Shown here: positions 25,222-35,458 of the stretch, one piece after another | Layout of the letters: each line of letters opens with the position of its first letter | Position numbering within the stretch: position 1 is the stretch's first letter | Assembly: GCA_021208885.1 (NCBI GenBank) | Contig: JAJOJF010000039.1 | Span: 1 to 64,000 of the forward strand | DNA length: 64,000 nucleotides | DNA from: Burkholderiaceae bacterium | GTDB lineage: Bacteria > Pseudomonadota > Gammaproteobacteria > Burkholderiales > Burkholderiaceae_B | Direction: 5' to 3' | Program-made: the position numbers and the translations under genes | Notes under the pieces: model-generated | Databases searched by the model: none | Seen by the model: only the letters and a program-made list of their open reading frames with translations | Told to the model about the DNA's origin: nothing

Positions 25222-26370
25222 ATGCACATGCGTTCGCTGACGAAGCGGCGCTGGCTCTGGGCCAGCCTTTTTTTGTTAACAGCAGTCTTGGGCGGTTGTG
25301 GTGATCAGCAAACCGCTCAGCAGCGGCCACCCACATTGGTCGATACCATCACTCTAGAGCCTACTGAGGCGGTGATCCGGGCTGATCTGCCCGGGCGGGT
25401 TGACGCCGTTCGCAACGCGCAAGTCAGAGCTCGGGTCACTGGCATTGTGCAGGAAATCCTGTTTGAGCAAGGCAGCGTAGTAGCCCGCAATCAGCCACTG
25501 TTTACGATCGATTCGGCACCTTATCAAGCTGCTTTCGACAGGGCCCGCGCTGATCTTTTACGCGCCCAAGCCGATGAGAGGGCTGCTATCGCATTGTCCA
25601 AACGTTACGCCCCACTCGTGAAGATCAATGCGGTCAGCCGCCAGGAATATGACGATGCTGTGGCTCGCGCGGATCAGGCTCGTGCCAACGTGTTGGCAGC
25701 CCAAGCCGCCCTGGCATCGGCTGAGATCGATTTGGGCTACACCACGGTTACTTCACCAATTGACGGGCGCATCGGTGAGGCGCTTGTGACTGAAGGCGCA
25801 CTCGTTGAAGCGACAACGGCCACGCAGATGGCATTGGTTCAACAGATCACCCCGATTTATGTCGATGTGTACCAATCGGTGGCTGAGCTCTCAAAGCTGA
25901 GACGGGATTTTAAGGATGGCAAACTCAAGCAAGTCTCAAACGATGCGGCCGAAGTGTCGGTCATCCTGGAGGATGGCTCGCTTTATCCTGGCAAGGCCAA
26001 GCTGCTCTTTACCGGCACCACGGTGAACGAAACCACGGGTCAAGTGGTGCTGCGCACCGAAGTAGAAAACCCGGATGCGGTGTTGCTGCCAGGCATGTAT
26101 GTCAGGGTCAGGGTTGAGCAAGCAGTGTCTGAGCAGGCGCTTCTCGTACCGCCACAGGCACTGCAACGAGCGGCAAATGGCTTGACCAATGTGTATGTCG
26201 TGCGTGATGGCAAAGCGACCTTGGTGCCGGTGCAAGTAGGCAATGACTACGAGAACAAGGTCATCATCTCTGAGGGCCTGGCTGCTGGTGATGAAGTCAT
26301 CGTGGCGGGTTTTCAGAAGATACGCGAAGGCGCATCGGTTCAAACCAGGCCTTGGCAGCCCGGCCAGTAA
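25222..26370 (+). CDS. RND efflux periplasmic adaptor (AcrA/MexA-like)
   Basis: 382-aa membrane-fusion lipoprotein linking pump and outer-membrane channel. The lipobox is LGGC near residue 27. It is followed by the beta-barrel/lipoyl halves (VRARVTGIVQEILFEQGS ... LGYTTVTSPIDGRIGE), the alpha-hairpin between them (about residues 105-165) and the C-terminal barrel (PGMYVRVRVEQAV, LLVPPQAL). Start could be the ATG at 25222 or the one at 25228. It is the first gene of a complete tripartite pump operon; no TetR-type repressor is adjacent, which is unusual for such operons. Confidence 0.92.
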   Translation: MHMRSLTKRRWLWASLFLLTAVLGGCGDQQTAQQRPPTLVDTITLEPTEAVIRADLPGRVDAVRNAQVRARVTGIVQEILFEQGSVVARNQPLFTIDSAPYQAAFDRARADLLRAQADERAAIALSKRYAPLVKINAVSRQEYDDAVARADQARANVLAAQAALASAEIDLGYTTVTSPIDGRIGEALVTEGALVEATTATQMALVQQITPIYVDVYQSVAELSKLRRDFKDGKLKQVSNDAAEVSVILEDGSLYPGKAKLLFTGTTVNETTGQVVLRTEVENPDAVLLPGMYVRVRVEQAVSEQALLVPPQALQRAANGLTNVYVVRDGKATLVPVQVGNDYENKVIISEGLAAGDEVIVAGFQKIREGASVQTRPWQPGQ

Positions 26371-26402
26371 CGCCGGGTCATTGGGCTCAATAGGCAGAGT
26401 GA

Positions 26403-29400
26403 ATGTCACAGTTTTTTATTCAGCGGCCGATTTTTGCATGGGTGGTGGCGATTCTCATCACCGCCATTGGCTTGTTGTCGCTTCGCACCATGCCGGTGGC
26501 CCAGTATCCCGATGTCGCGCCGCCGGCCATCCAGATTTCTGCCACCTACCCGGGTGCGTCCGCAGCTGAAGTCGCCGAGTCGGTCACCAGCATTATTGAG
26601 AATGAGCTCAATGGCGCCAAAGGCTTGATTTATTACGAGTCGGTTAGTGACTCCAATGGTCAGTCACAGATCACGGCAACCTTTGAGCCCGGTACTGATC
26701 CAGACTTGGCACAAGTCGACGTGCAAAACCGCGTCTCGAACGTGTCAGCGCAATTGCCTGACGCAGTGAATCTACAGGGCCTGAAGTTTGAGCAGACCAG
26801 TTCGGGCTTTTTGATGGTGGTGACGTTGTCGTCAGATGGTGATCTTGATGCCACAGCCCTGGCTGACTATATCAAGCGCAACGTACAAAACCCGATCTCG
26901 CGTGTGCCAGGTGTCGGGCGGTTCCAGTTGTTTGCAGCCCCTCGCGCGATGCGTATCTGGATAGATCCAGACAAGCTTGTGGGGTTGGAGCTAAGCGTTC
27001 AAGATGTCAATAACGCAATCCGTGCACAGAACATCCTGATCCCTGCTGGCGTCCTTGGTGGCCCCCCAAACCCTGAGAGCCAGCGGGTGGCAGCAAACAT
27101 CACGAGCAATGGCCAGTTGACCAACGTCGCTGAGTTTGAGAATGTCGTGATTCGCGCCAACCCGGACGGGTCGTCTGTCCGTCTCAAAGATGTCGCTCGC
27201 GTGGAAATTGGCGCAGACAACTATCAGTTTGGTGCGCGCTTGAACGCCAAACCCACCGCAGCTTTTGCGGTGGTGTTGGCCCCTGGCGCTAATGCGCTCG
27301 AAACTGCTGAGGGCGTTCAAGCCCGGATGCAGGAACTTGCCGAGTTTTTCCCCGGTGACATTTCCTACGCCATTCCCTACAACACAGCGCCTTATGTCGA
27401 AGCATCGATAGAGCAGGTGGTGCACACACTGTTTGAAGCGATGGTGCTGGTGTTCATTGTGATGTTTGTTTTCCTGCAAAACGTCCGCTATACCGTCATT
27501 CCTGCGCTTGTGGTGCCGGTCGCGATGATGGGGGCGTTTGCTGTGATGAATACTTTCGGGTTTTCAGTCAACGTCCTGACCATGTTTGCCATGGTACTGG
27601 CGATCGGTATTTTGGTCGATGACGCCATCGTGGTGGTTGAGAACGTCGAGCGAATCATGGCCGAAGAGGGTCTCTCGCCTCGTGAGGCGACCATCAAGGC
27701 CATGCCTCAGATCTCGGGCGCTATTGTCGGGATTACCGTGGTGCTGACGGTGGTGTTTTTGCCGCTGGCATTTATGGCCGGTTCGGTTGGCGTCATCTAT
27801 CGGCAGTTTGCGGTTGCCATGTCAGTGTCGATCTTGTTCTCAGGCTTTCTCGCGTTGTCGTTCACGCCAGCACTATGCGCCACAATTTTGAAGCCCATCG
27901 GCAAAGGGCACCACGAAGAAAAGCGTGGTTTCTTTGGTTGGTTTAATCGAAGCTTTCATAAAACCACCACGAACTACGAGGGCATGGTCACGCATCTGAT
28001 CCATCGCCCGGGTCGCTACATGACGATCTTTGTGTTGCTTGTGGCGTTGATGGGCTACATGTACGTCAGACTACCAGGCGCTTTTTTGCCCGAAGAAGAT
28101 CAGGGCTACATTGTTGTCAATATTGAGTTGCCCTCGGGGTCGTCGTCTACGCGAACCATGGAAGTTATCAACCAGGTTGAGAATTACTTCCTGAATGAGC
28201 CCACGACACAAGATATTGTGGCAGTGCGCGGCTTTAGCTTTAACGGCAACGGCTTGAATGCGGCTTTGGCATTTGTGCCCTTGAAGCCTTTTGACCAGCG
28301 TCAGGGGCCTGGCGAGTCGGCCATGGATATTGCCGGCAAGGCCACAGGCATGCTCTTGGGCACTATTCCCGATGCTTTGGTGTTTGCCGTGATCCCGCCA
28401 GCCATTTCCTCACTGGGCAATGCGAGCGGTTTCGATTTTAGGTTGCAGGACCGATCAGGTGCGGGCTACCCGGCTCTCATGCAAGCTGCAGGCCAAATGC
28501 TGGCGCTTGCCGCCCAAAACCCAGTCCTGTCGCAAGTGCGCATCTCTGGTTTGGGCCCGGGTGCGCAACTGAGCATTTCGATTGATCGAGACAAGCTCGC
28601 TGCCATGGGGGTGAGCTTTCAGGAAGCAGCCGCTACTTTGGGTACTGCGATGGGCGGGCAATACTTGGGCAAATTCCCCAACACGGGCTGGATGCAAAAC
28701 GTCTGGGTGCAGGCCGATCAAGAATTCCGTGACAGCGTAGCCGACATCATGAAGCTAAACGCACGCAATGCGCGGGGCGAGTTGGTGCCATTGTCTTCGT
28801 TCATTGATGTGCAATGGGCCCAGGGTCCGACCCAAGTGGTGCGATACAACAGCTACGACACGATCCGTATTTCAGGCAGTGCCGCACCCGGTTATTCATC
28901 GGGTGAAGCCATGGATGCGATGCAAGGGTTGATGACTGAGTTACCCGAGGGTTTTGGGTATGAGTGGACCGGGTTGTCCTACCAAGAGCTCCAGGCGGGT
29001 GCCCAGGCACCGATCTTGATGGCGCTGGCAATTATTACGGTGTTTCTGGTGTTGGCCGCGCTCTATGAAAGCTGGGCGATTCCGCTATCGGTCATGCTGG
29101 TGGTGCCTTTGGGTATGTTAGGTGCGGTGGCCTTGATTTCAGCGCTAGGCATGAACAATGATGTCTACTTTCAGGTTGGCATGGTCACAGTGATTGGTCT
29201 ATCCGCTAAAAACGCCATCCTGATCGTGGAGTTTGCCAAAGACCTTCATGCGCAAGGTATGGGTCTTTATGAGGCTGCTGTTGAAGCGGCGCGTTTGCGT
29301 TTCCGTCCGATTCTGATGACCTCGTTTGCGTTCATTCTCGGCGTTGTGCCCTTGACGCTGGCTTCGGGCGCGGGCGCTGCCAGCCAGCAAGCGGTTGGCT

Positions 29401-29576
29401 TTGGTGTGTTAGGTGGCATGTTGGCGGCCACTCCATTTGCGGTAATTTTCGTGCCGATTTTCTTTGTGACGGTCCTGAAGTTTTTTAAGACCAAGGTCAA
29501 GCTCTTGCATGCTGCACCGACACATGCGCCTGCAGCGTCGGATTCCACTTCCCGCGATTCGGGAGGTCAGCCATGA
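26403..29576 (+). CDS. RND multidrug efflux pump, HAE1 family (AcrB/MexB-like)
   Basis: 1057-aa proton-driven inner-membrane pump. It starts with the typical MSQFFIQRPIFAWVVAILI and RTMPVAQYPDVAPPAI. The TM4 proton-relay aspartates are in A-I-G-I-L-V-D-D-A-I-V-V-V-E-N. Two large periplasmic loops and twelve helices are present; the second half has G-L-S-A-K-N-A-I-L-I-V-E-F with the relay lysine. Its stop overlaps the outer-membrane factor start by 4 bases. Likely substrates are hydrophobic or amphiphilic drugs, by family. Confidence 0.95.
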   Translation: MSQFFIQRPIFAWVVAILITAIGLLSLRTMPVAQYPDVAPPAIQISATYPGASAAEVAESVTSIIENELNGAKGLIYYESVSDSNGQSQITATFEPGTDPDLAQVDVQNRVSNVSAQLPDAVNLQGLKFEQTSSGFLMVVTLSSDGDLDATALADYIKRNVQNPISRVPGVGRFQLFAAPRAMRIWIDPDKLVGLELSVQDVNNAIRAQNILIPAGVLGGPPNPESQRVAANITSNGQLTNVAEFENVVIRANPDGSSVRLKDVARVEIGADNYQFGARLNAKPTAAFAVVLAPGANALETAEGVQARMQELAEFFPGDISYAIPYNTAPYVEASIEQVVHTLFEAMVLVFIVMFVFLQNVRYTVIPALVVPVAMMGAFAVMNTFGFSVNVLTMFAMVLAIGILVDDAIVVVENVERIMAEEGLSPREATIKAMPQISGAIVGITVVLTVVFLPLAFMAGSVGVIYRQFAVAMSVSILFSGFLALSFTPALCATILKPIGKGHHEEKRGFFGWFNRSFHKTTTNYEGMVTHLIHRPGRYMTIFVLLVALMGYMYVRLPGAFLPEEDQGYIVVNIELPSGSSSTRTMEVINQVENYFLNEPTTQDIVAVRGFSFNGNGLNAALAFVPLKPFDQRQGPGESAMDIAGKATGMLLGTIPDALVFAVIPPAISSLGNASGFDFRLQDRSGAGYPALMQAAGQMLALAAQNPVLSQVRISGLGPGAQLSISIDRDKLAAMGVSFQEAAATLGTAMGGQYLGKFPNTGWMQNVWVQADQEFRDSVADIMKLNARNARGELVPLSSFIDVQWAQGPTQVVRYNSYDTIRISGSAAPGYSSGEAMDAMQGLMTELPEGFGYEWTGLSYQELQAGAQAPILMALAIITVFLVLAALYESWAIPLSVMLVVPLGMLGAVALISALGMNNDVYFQVGMVTVIGLSAKNAILIVEFAKDLHAQGMGLYEAAVEAARLRFRPILMTSFAFILGVVPLTLASGAGAASQQAVGFGVLGGMLAATPFAVIFVPIFFVTVLKFFKTKVKLLHAAPTHAPAASDSTSRDSGGQP

Positions 29577-31081
29577 AGCACTTTCGTTTGCTGGCTTTGA
29601 TGGGCACCGCTATCTTGGCTGGGTGCAATCTTGCACCAAAATATGAGCAGCCTGCGATGCCAGTGCCAGCAAACTTTCCGTTGCAGCCAGAGCTCACATT
29701 TAATTCTGCCTCGGGAAACGTGTCGCGCAACACTGTGCAGGCGCAAGCCTTGTCGCCCGGGATGGAAAGTGCAGCTGAAGTGCCTTGGCAGACTTTTTTT
29801 CAGGATGACACGCTGCGCTCGTTGATTTCAATTGCGCTGGCCAACAATCCCGACCTGCAAATTGCGGTGGCGCGCATGGACGAGGCACAGGCCATCTGGG
29901 GAATACAGCGCGGCGAGATGTTTCCAACGCTAGGAGCGGGCATTACGGGTGCCAGGCAACGCGGACCAGGGTTTGGAGACGGCAGCAATGTCATCACCAG
30001 TCAGTATTCAGCCGGTGTCGCGCTCACGGCGTTTGAGCTTGACCTGTTTGGGCGCCTGCGCAATTTATCGGAAGCGGCGTTTCAACAGTACCTCGCTACC
30101 GCCGAAGGTGCCAGGGCCGTGCAGATTGCGTTGGTGGCAGACACGGCAGTGCAGTACTTTCGGCTGCGATTGGCTCAGGCACTCGTTGGCTTGACCGAGC
30201 AAACCCTGAAAGCGCGTCAAACCAGCTATAACCTCGTAAAGGCAAGGTTCGCCAATGGCGTGGCGTCCGAGATGGATACCGTGCAGGCCAAGGTGCTCGT
30301 TGATGGGGCTGCCGCCGACCTTGCGCGCTACATCCGAGACGAACAAACTGCTCAAAATGCCCTCAGTGTTTTGATTGGCCAGCCCTTGCCTCAGATGAAA
30401 CCGCCACCGGTGACCTTTGATGACATTGGGCGCCTAGCCAACATTCCCGCTGGATTGCCATCAGAGTTGTTGGTACGTCGTCCCGACATTCGCGCTGCAG
30501 AAAACCAGTTGCTTGCTGCTAACGCCAACATAGGTGCAGCACGCGCTGCGTTTTTCCCGAACATTAGCTTGACTGGCAGTGTGGGCACGGCCAGTACATC
30601 CTTGGGTGGACTTTTTAAATCCGGCAGTGCGGCTTGGGCGTTTACCCCGTCAGTGAGTGTGCCGATATTTACGGGCGGCAGTATCCAGGCCGGTCTGGCT
30701 CAGGCAGAAGCAGCCCAACGCGGCGCCATCGCCAACTACGAGCGACAGATTCAGCAGGCGTTTCGTGAGGTTGCAGATGCCTTGTCGGGTGAGGCTACTC
30801 TGAAGGCTCAGCTTGCTGCCAGAACGGCTGAAGTTGCCTCGGCACAGAGATTTCTTGACTTGAGCAATGCCCGCTTCTTCAACGGCATCAGTAGCTTTCT
30901 TGAAGTTCAGGTGGCGGAAATCCAGCTGTTTAATGCGCGTGTGCAGCAAGTGTTGACCGGGTTCGAGACTGCATCGAATCGCATCAACCTATACAAAGCG
31001 TTAGGCGGTGGTGTTGATGCTTCGGCCGTACAATCCAAATACAAGCAACCATTAACCCTCGTAGACCCAAATCCATCATGA
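29573..31081 (+). CDS. Outer-membrane efflux channel lipoprotein (OprM/NodT family)
   Basis: 502-aa TolC-type channel protein completing the pump. The N-terminus has a signal and lipobox LAGCN, followed by the N-L-A-P-K-Y-E-Q-P start common to OprM-like factors. Two OEP repeats are visible, including [16 protein letters not shown] in the first half and [17 protein letters not shown] in the second. Its last bases overlap pdxJ by 4 (ATGA), joining the efflux genes to a core biosynthetic operon. Confidence 0.93.
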   Translation: MKHFRLLALMGTAILAGCNLAPKYEQPAMPVPANFPLQPELTFNSASGNVSRNTVQAQALSPGMESAAEVPWQTFFQDDTLRSLISIALANNPDLQIAVARMDEAQAIWGIQRGEMFPTLGAGITGARQRGPGFGDGSNVITSQYSAGVALTAFELDLFGRLRNLSEAAFQQYLATAEGARAVQIALVADTAVQYFRLRLAQALVGLTEQTLKARQTSYNLVKARFANGVASEMDTVQAKVLVDGAAADLARYIRDEQTAQNALSVLIGQPLPQMKPPPVTFDDIGRLANIPAGLPSELLVRRPDIRAAENQLLAANANIGAARAAFFPNISLTGSVGTASTSLGGLFKSGSAAWAFTPSVSVPIFTGGSIQAGLAQAEAAQRGAIANYERQIQQAFREVADALSGEATLKAQLAARTAEVASAQRFLDLSNARFFNGISSFLEVQVAEIQLFNARVQQVLTGFETASNRINLYKALGGGVDASAVQSKYKQPLTLVDPNPS

Positions 31082-31848
31082 TCGACCTAGGCGTCAACAT
31101 TGATCACGTCGCCACTTTGCGCCAGCAGCGCCACACGGCGTACCCAGATCCTATCAAGGCAGCACTGCTTGCCGAAGAGGCAGGTGCGGACTTAATCACA
31201 TTGCACTTGCGCGAAGATCGGCGTCACATCCAGGATGCCGACGTTTATGCTTTGCGTCCCAAGCTGCTTACCCGCATGAACCTTGAGTGCGCGGTCACTG
31301 ACGAAATGCTTGACATTGCTGTTGAAGTTCGCCCCCAAGATGTTTGCCTCGTGCCTGAGAAGAGAACGGAACTAACGACCGAGGGCGGTCTCGATGTGGT
31401 GGGCGGTTTTGAGGCGGTGGGTAAGGCGGTGCAAAAGCTGCAGGCTGCAGATATCCGGGTCTCGCTCTTTATTGATCCGGAGGCGAGCCAAATCGAGGCA
31501 GCGCATCGCATCGGTGCTCGCATTATCGAGTTGCACACGGGCGCTTACGCTGAAGCAAAAAACGTGGTCCAAGCACAGGCTGAACTTGATCGATTAAAAC
31601 AAGCCATTGCAAAGGCTGTTAGCTTGGGTATCAAGGTCAATGCTGGGCACGGCTTGCATTACGGCAATGTTGCGCCAATTGCAGCATTGGCAGGTATAGC
31701 AGAACTAAATATTGGACACGCCATCGTCGCACAGTCAGTATTTGACGGTTGGCAGGCTGCTGTGCGCAACATGAAAGCATTGATGGTGCAGGCTAAGCTT
31801 GCAGGACTACGCGGTGAAACCGTCCCCTTGCCGGAATTTAATGAATGA
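31078..31848 (+). CDS. pdxJ: Pyridoxine 5'-phosphate synthase
   Basis: 256-aa TIM-barrel enzyme that joins 3-amino-2-oxopropyl phosphate and 1-deoxyxylulose 5-phosphate to form pyridoxine 5'-phosphate, the last ring-forming step of vitamin B6 synthesis. Typical segments are [46 protein letters not shown] and the C-terminal H-G-L-H-Y-G-N-V. In relatives it usually follows recO and precedes acpS; here it overlaps an efflux gene upstream and nagZ downstream (4 bases each), and acpS is absent. Confidence 0.96.
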   Translation: MIDLGVNIDHVATLRQQRHTAYPDPIKAALLAEEAGADLITLHLREDRRHIQDADVYALRPKLLTRMNLECAVTDEMLDIAVEVRPQDVCLVPEKRTELTTEGGLDVVGGFEAVGKAVQKLQAADIRVSLFIDPEASQIEAAHRIGARIIELHTGAYAEAKNVVQAQAELDRLKQAIAKAVSLGIKVNAGHGLHYGNVAPIAALAGIAELNIGHAIVAQSVFDGWQAAVRNMKALMVQAKLAGLRGETVPLPEFNE

Positions 31849-32912
31849 AAGAAGCCACAAAACTCCATCAAGGCCGCCGTGGCCCGGTGATGATCGATCT
31901 GGTCGGTCCTCGGTTGAGTGATGAAGATCGCAAGCGCCTGATGCACCCTCTGGTGGGTGGTGTGATTTTATTCGCTCGCCACTTTGAAGACCGCGCCCAG
32001 TTGCGCAAGCTCACGCGCCAAATTCACAAGCTAAAGACGCCGAAACTGTTGATTGCAGTGGACCATGAGGGCGGCCGGGTTCAGCGGTTTAGGGAAGACG
32101 GGTTCACGCACCTGCCGGCGATGGCGCGGCTTGGGCAAATCTGGATGGAAGATCCCATGCGTGCCATGTCGCTAGCCACCGCCTGTGGGCTGGTGATGGC
32201 AGCCGAACTGCGTGCCTGCGGCGTGGATATGAGTTTTGCGCCTGTGCTCGATCTGGATTACGGCGTGAGCAAGGTTATCGGTGATCGTGCCTTTCATCGC
32301 GACCCTCGGGTAGTGACGATGTTAGCCCGAGCCCTGGCTCAAGGCATGGCGATGGTGGGCATGGCCGCCTGCGGCAAGCATTTCCCTGGCCACGGTGCGG
32401 TGACAGCTGATTCGCACCATGAGATCCCGGTGGATAACCGCACGCTAGCGCGCATTATGAAAGATGATGCGGCGCCATACCTTTGGTTAGGTGACTTGGT
32501 GATGCCGGCGGTGATGCCCGCGCATGTGATCTATCCGAAGGTCGATGACAAACCGGCCGGGTTTTCTGAGAAGTGGATTCAAGAAATTTTGCGCGGGCAA
32601 CTGCACTATGACGGCGTGGTGTTCTCGGACGACCTGACCATGGAAGGTGCCACAGTGGCGGGTGATATTACCGAACGAGCACAAGCAGCGCTTGGTGCCG
32701 GTTGTGACATGGTGCTAGTGTGCAATCGGTCTGATATGGCTGATGAGCTCCTGAAACACCTGAAACACGAACCGCGCGGCGAGTCGGTGCAGCGCCTATC
32801 ACGGCTTGTGCCGAAACTGAAGGCGCGCAAGTGGTCAGCACTTGCCCGTTGGCCGGCTTACCAGCATGCGCTGGCTCTGGTACAAAGCGTGGATGAGCAA
32901 ACCAACGACTGA
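31845..32912 (+). CDS. nagZ: Beta-N-acetylhexosaminidase (peptidoglycan recycling)
   Basis: 355-aa cytoplasmic glycoside hydrolase family 3 enzyme that removes GlcNAc from anhydro-muropeptides. It has the GH3 motif [10 protein letters not shown], the KHFPGHG loop followed by D-S-H-H (catalytic Asp-His pair) and the nucleophile region [13 protein letters not shown]. Products of this step feed AmpR-type beta-lactamase control in other bacteria; no ampR/ampC is seen here. The 3' end overlaps uvrC by 20 bases. Confidence 0.95.
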   Translation: MKEATKLHQGRRGPVMIDLVGPRLSDEDRKRLMHPLVGGVILFARHFEDRAQLRKLTRQIHKLKTPKLLIAVDHEGGRVQRFREDGFTHLPAMARLGQIWMEDPMRAMSLATACGLVMAAELRACGVDMSFAPVLDLDYGVSKVIGDRAFHRDPRVVTMLARALAQGMAMVGMAACGKHFPGHGAVTADSHHEIPVDNRTLARIMKDDAAPYLWLGDLVMPAVMPAHVIYPKVDDKPAGFSEKWIQEILRGQLHYDGVVFSDDLTMEGATVAGDITERAQAALGAGCDMVLVCNRSDMADELLKHLKHEPRGESVQRLSRLVPKLKARKWSALARWPAYQHALALVQSVDEQTND

Positions 32913-34776
32913 CACGCAAGAGCCCGATGCAGGGCAAGCTGCGCAGCCTGGCAAGGGACTGACCGACATCAAGACCTTGCTGGCCGGCTTGCCTCACCTG
33001 CCGGGTGTCTATCGGCATCTGGATGCCAGTGGGGAAGTGCTGTACGTCGGTAAAGCCCGAGACCTTAAAAAGCGCGTCAGTTCTTATTTTCAAAAAACTG
33101 GCCATGGCCCGCGGATCGCCCACATGGTCGCGCGTGTGGTTGACGTCGAAGTTACCGTCACGCCATCAGAAGCCGAAGCCTTGTTGCTTGAGAATAATCT
33201 CATCAAGCAGCTAAAGCCACGCTATAACATTCTGTTTCGTGACGACAAGTCCTATCCCTATCTAATGGTCTCGGACCACGCGGCACCGCGCATTAACTAC
33301 TACCGAGGATCCACTCAGCGTCCTGGACAGTTCTTCGGCCCGTACCCGAATGCCTGGGCGGTACGCGAAACCATACAAATCCTGCAAAAGGTGTTTCGGC
33401 TTCGTACCTGCGAAGACACGGTCTACGCCAATCGTACTCGCCCTTGTTTGCTCTATCAGATCAATCGTTGCTCTGGGCCTTGTGTGGGACAGATCAGCCC
33501 GGAGGACTATCAGCGTGATGTCACCAGAGCCACTCAGTTTCTGAAGGGTGAGACTCAAGTCGTGTTGCAAGATATCGAAGAGCGAATGCTGGCTGCCTCT
33601 GAGGCGCTCGAGTTTGAGCATGCTGCGGCGCTGCGCGACCAAATGTCTGCCTTGTCACGGGTATTGCAGCAGCAAACCATGGAACAGACTGACGGCGAGG
33701 ATACTGATGTGATTGCCATTGCGATGGCTGGCGGCAAAGCCTGCGTCAATTTGGCGATGATACGAAACGGTCGTCATTTGGGGGATCGGGCTTTTTTTCC
33801 GGCTCACCTGAATGAAGATGATGCTGGCGACATTCTGGAAGTTTTTATGGCGCAGCATTACGTTGAGCATGCTTTGCCCGCGGTGATCGTGGCCTCAACC
33901 GCACCCAAAGACGAATCGATTGTGGCTTTGCTAAGTGCAGCCGGTCATCGTAAAACCCGTCTGCTGACAAAGCCTCAGGGAATACGTCGATCATGGCTTG
34001 AGCAGGCCACCCAAAATGCTGAGTTGTCGTTGACGCGTGCGTTAACCGAAGGTGGTGCGCGGCACGCCAGAACGCTGGCCTTGGTCGAGACGCTCGGGCT
34101 TGAGGCGGACGAACAGTCGCTTGATGAGTTACGCATCGAGTGCTTCGATATCAGCCATACCGCTGGCGAAGCCACGCAAGCCTCTTGTGTGGTGTTTCAT
34201 CATCACGAGATGCAACCCTCGCTGTATCGACGCTACAACATTGATGGCATCACGCCAGGCGACGATTATGCGGCCATGCGACAGGTGCTTACTCGCCGCT
34301 ACGCCAAGGTGGCTGATGGCCAGACGGCCATGCCAGGCCTGGTTTTGATTGACGGTGGCAAAGGCCAGGTTGAAGTTGCCAGGCAGGTGTTTGAGGAATA
34401 CGGCCTGGATTTAAGTGCCTTGGTTGGCGTGGCCAAGGGTGAAAATCGCAAGACCGGGTTGGAGACATTGGTGTTTGCCGACGGCAGGCAGCCACTGGTG
34501 CTTGGCAATGCCTCGGCTGCCTTGATGCTCATTGCCCAGATACGCGATGAGGCGCACCGTTTTGCCATTACTGGTATGCGTGCCAAGCGTGCGAAAGCGC
34601 GCCAAGGGTCCAGACTGCAGGATATAGAGGGGGTGGGGGCTAAACGCCGGCAGAAGCTGTTGAACCGATTCGGTGGCCTGGGTGGCGTGAGCGCGGCAAG
34701 CGTGGAGCAGTTGGCTTCGGTCGATGGCATCTCCCTGGATTTAGCAAAACGGATCTATGCTGCCTTGCATGAGTGA
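32893..34776 (+). CDS. uvrC: Excinuclease ABC subunit C
   Basis: 627-aa nuclease of nucleotide excision repair that cuts on both sides of the lesion after UvrAB loading. It has the N-terminal GIY-YIG domain ([20 protein letters not shown]), the UVR interaction motif (about residues 205-240), the UvrC RNase H-like domain ([30 protein letters not shown]) and a C-terminal tandem helix-hairpin-helix ([20 protein letters not shown]). I chose ATG 32893; the frame extends into nagZ to 32842, but UvrC proteins begin near this ATG. Confidence 0.95.
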   Translation: MSKPTTDTQEPDAGQAAQPGKGLTDIKTLLAGLPHLPGVYRHLDASGEVLYVGKARDLKKRVSSYFQKTGHGPRIAHMVARVVDVEVTVTPSEAEALLLENNLIKQLKPRYNILFRDDKSYPYLMVSDHAAPRINYYRGSTQRPGQFFGPYPNAWAVRETIQILQKVFRLRTCEDTVYANRTRPCLLYQINRCSGPCVGQISPEDYQRDVTRATQFLKGETQVVLQDIEERMLAASEALEFEHAAALRDQMSALSRVLQQQTMEQTDGEDTDVIAIAMAGGKACVNLAMIRNGRHLGDRAFFPAHLNEDDAGDILEVFMAQHYVEHALPAVIVASTAPKDESIVALLSAAGHRKTRLLTKPQGIRRSWLEQATQNAELSLTRALTEGGARHARTLALVETLGLEADEQSLDELRIECFDISHTAGEATQASCVVFHHHEMQPSLYRRYNIDGITPGDDYAAMRQVLTRRYAKVADGQTAMPGLVLIDGGKGQVEVARQVFEEYGLDLSALVGVAKGENRKTGLETLVFADGRQPLVLGNASAALMLIAQIRDEAHRFAITGMRAKRAKARQGSRLQDIEGVGAKRRQKLLNRFGGLGGVSAASVEQLASVDGISLDLAKRIYAALHE

Positions 34777-34853
34777 GTGAGCAGTGGCAGAGCAGTTTCG
34801 TCCTAAAAGTTTCTGTAAGATAGTTACATTCGCCGCTGCAAAAGTGACCTGAC

Positions 34854-35423
34854 ATGCCATTTAATTTACCGATTGCGCTGACCTGGCTGCGCATTGCCAT
34901 CATTCCGTTTTTTGTGGCGCTGTTTTATGTGCCGGATGCGATTTTGCCCTCGGTATTGCGCGATGCAATTGCAGCATGGCTGTTCGTGGTGGCCGCCGTC
35001 ACTGATTGGCTGGATGGTTGGCTAGCGAGGCGCTGGAACCAGACTTCTTCTTTTGGGGCGTTTCTCGACCCCGTGGCGGACAAGCTGATGGTTAGCGCCG
35101 CGCTTCTCGTCTTGCTGCATCTCGATCGGGTTGGCAGTCTGGTGGCCTTGGTGATTATCGGCCGGGAAATTGCTATTTCGGCTTTGCGTGAGTGGATGGC
35201 ACAGATCGGCGCTGGCGCTAGCGTGGCCGTGCATTGGCTGGGCAAGTTCAAGACAGCTGCCCAGATGATTGCCATCCCATGTCTGCTGCACAACCAGGAC
35301 TGGTTCGACCTGCCGGTTGCTCTGATTGGGCAGGTGCTTATTTGGGTGGCGGCGGCCTTGACGGTATGGTCGATGTTTTACTACCTTAAGAAGGCTTGGC
35401 CTGAAATCCAGGCCAGAGCCTGA
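34854..35423 (+). CDS. pgsA: CDP-diacylglycerol--glycerol-3-phosphate 3-phosphatidyltransferase
   Basis: 189-aa inner-membrane enzyme making phosphatidylglycerol phosphate, the committed step to PG and cardiolipin. The CDP-alcohol phosphatidyltransferase motif D-G-x2-A-R-x8-G-x3-D-x3-D is complete in DWLDGWLARRWNQTSSFGAF followed by LDPVADK. Its place behind uvrC is the common proteobacterial order. Confidence 0.95.
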   Translation: MPFNLPIALTWLRIAIIPFFVALFYVPDAILPSVLRDAIAAWLFVVAAVTDWLDGWLARRWNQTSSFGAFLDPVADKLMVSAALLVLLHLDRVGSLVALVIIGREIAISALREWMAQIGAGASVAVHWLGKFKTAAQMIAIPCLLHNQDWFDLPVALIGQVLIWVAAALTVWSMFYYLKKAWPEIQARA

Positions 35424-35458
35424 CTAGACCTAGATTCCTTTTAACAGGACAAAACCTC

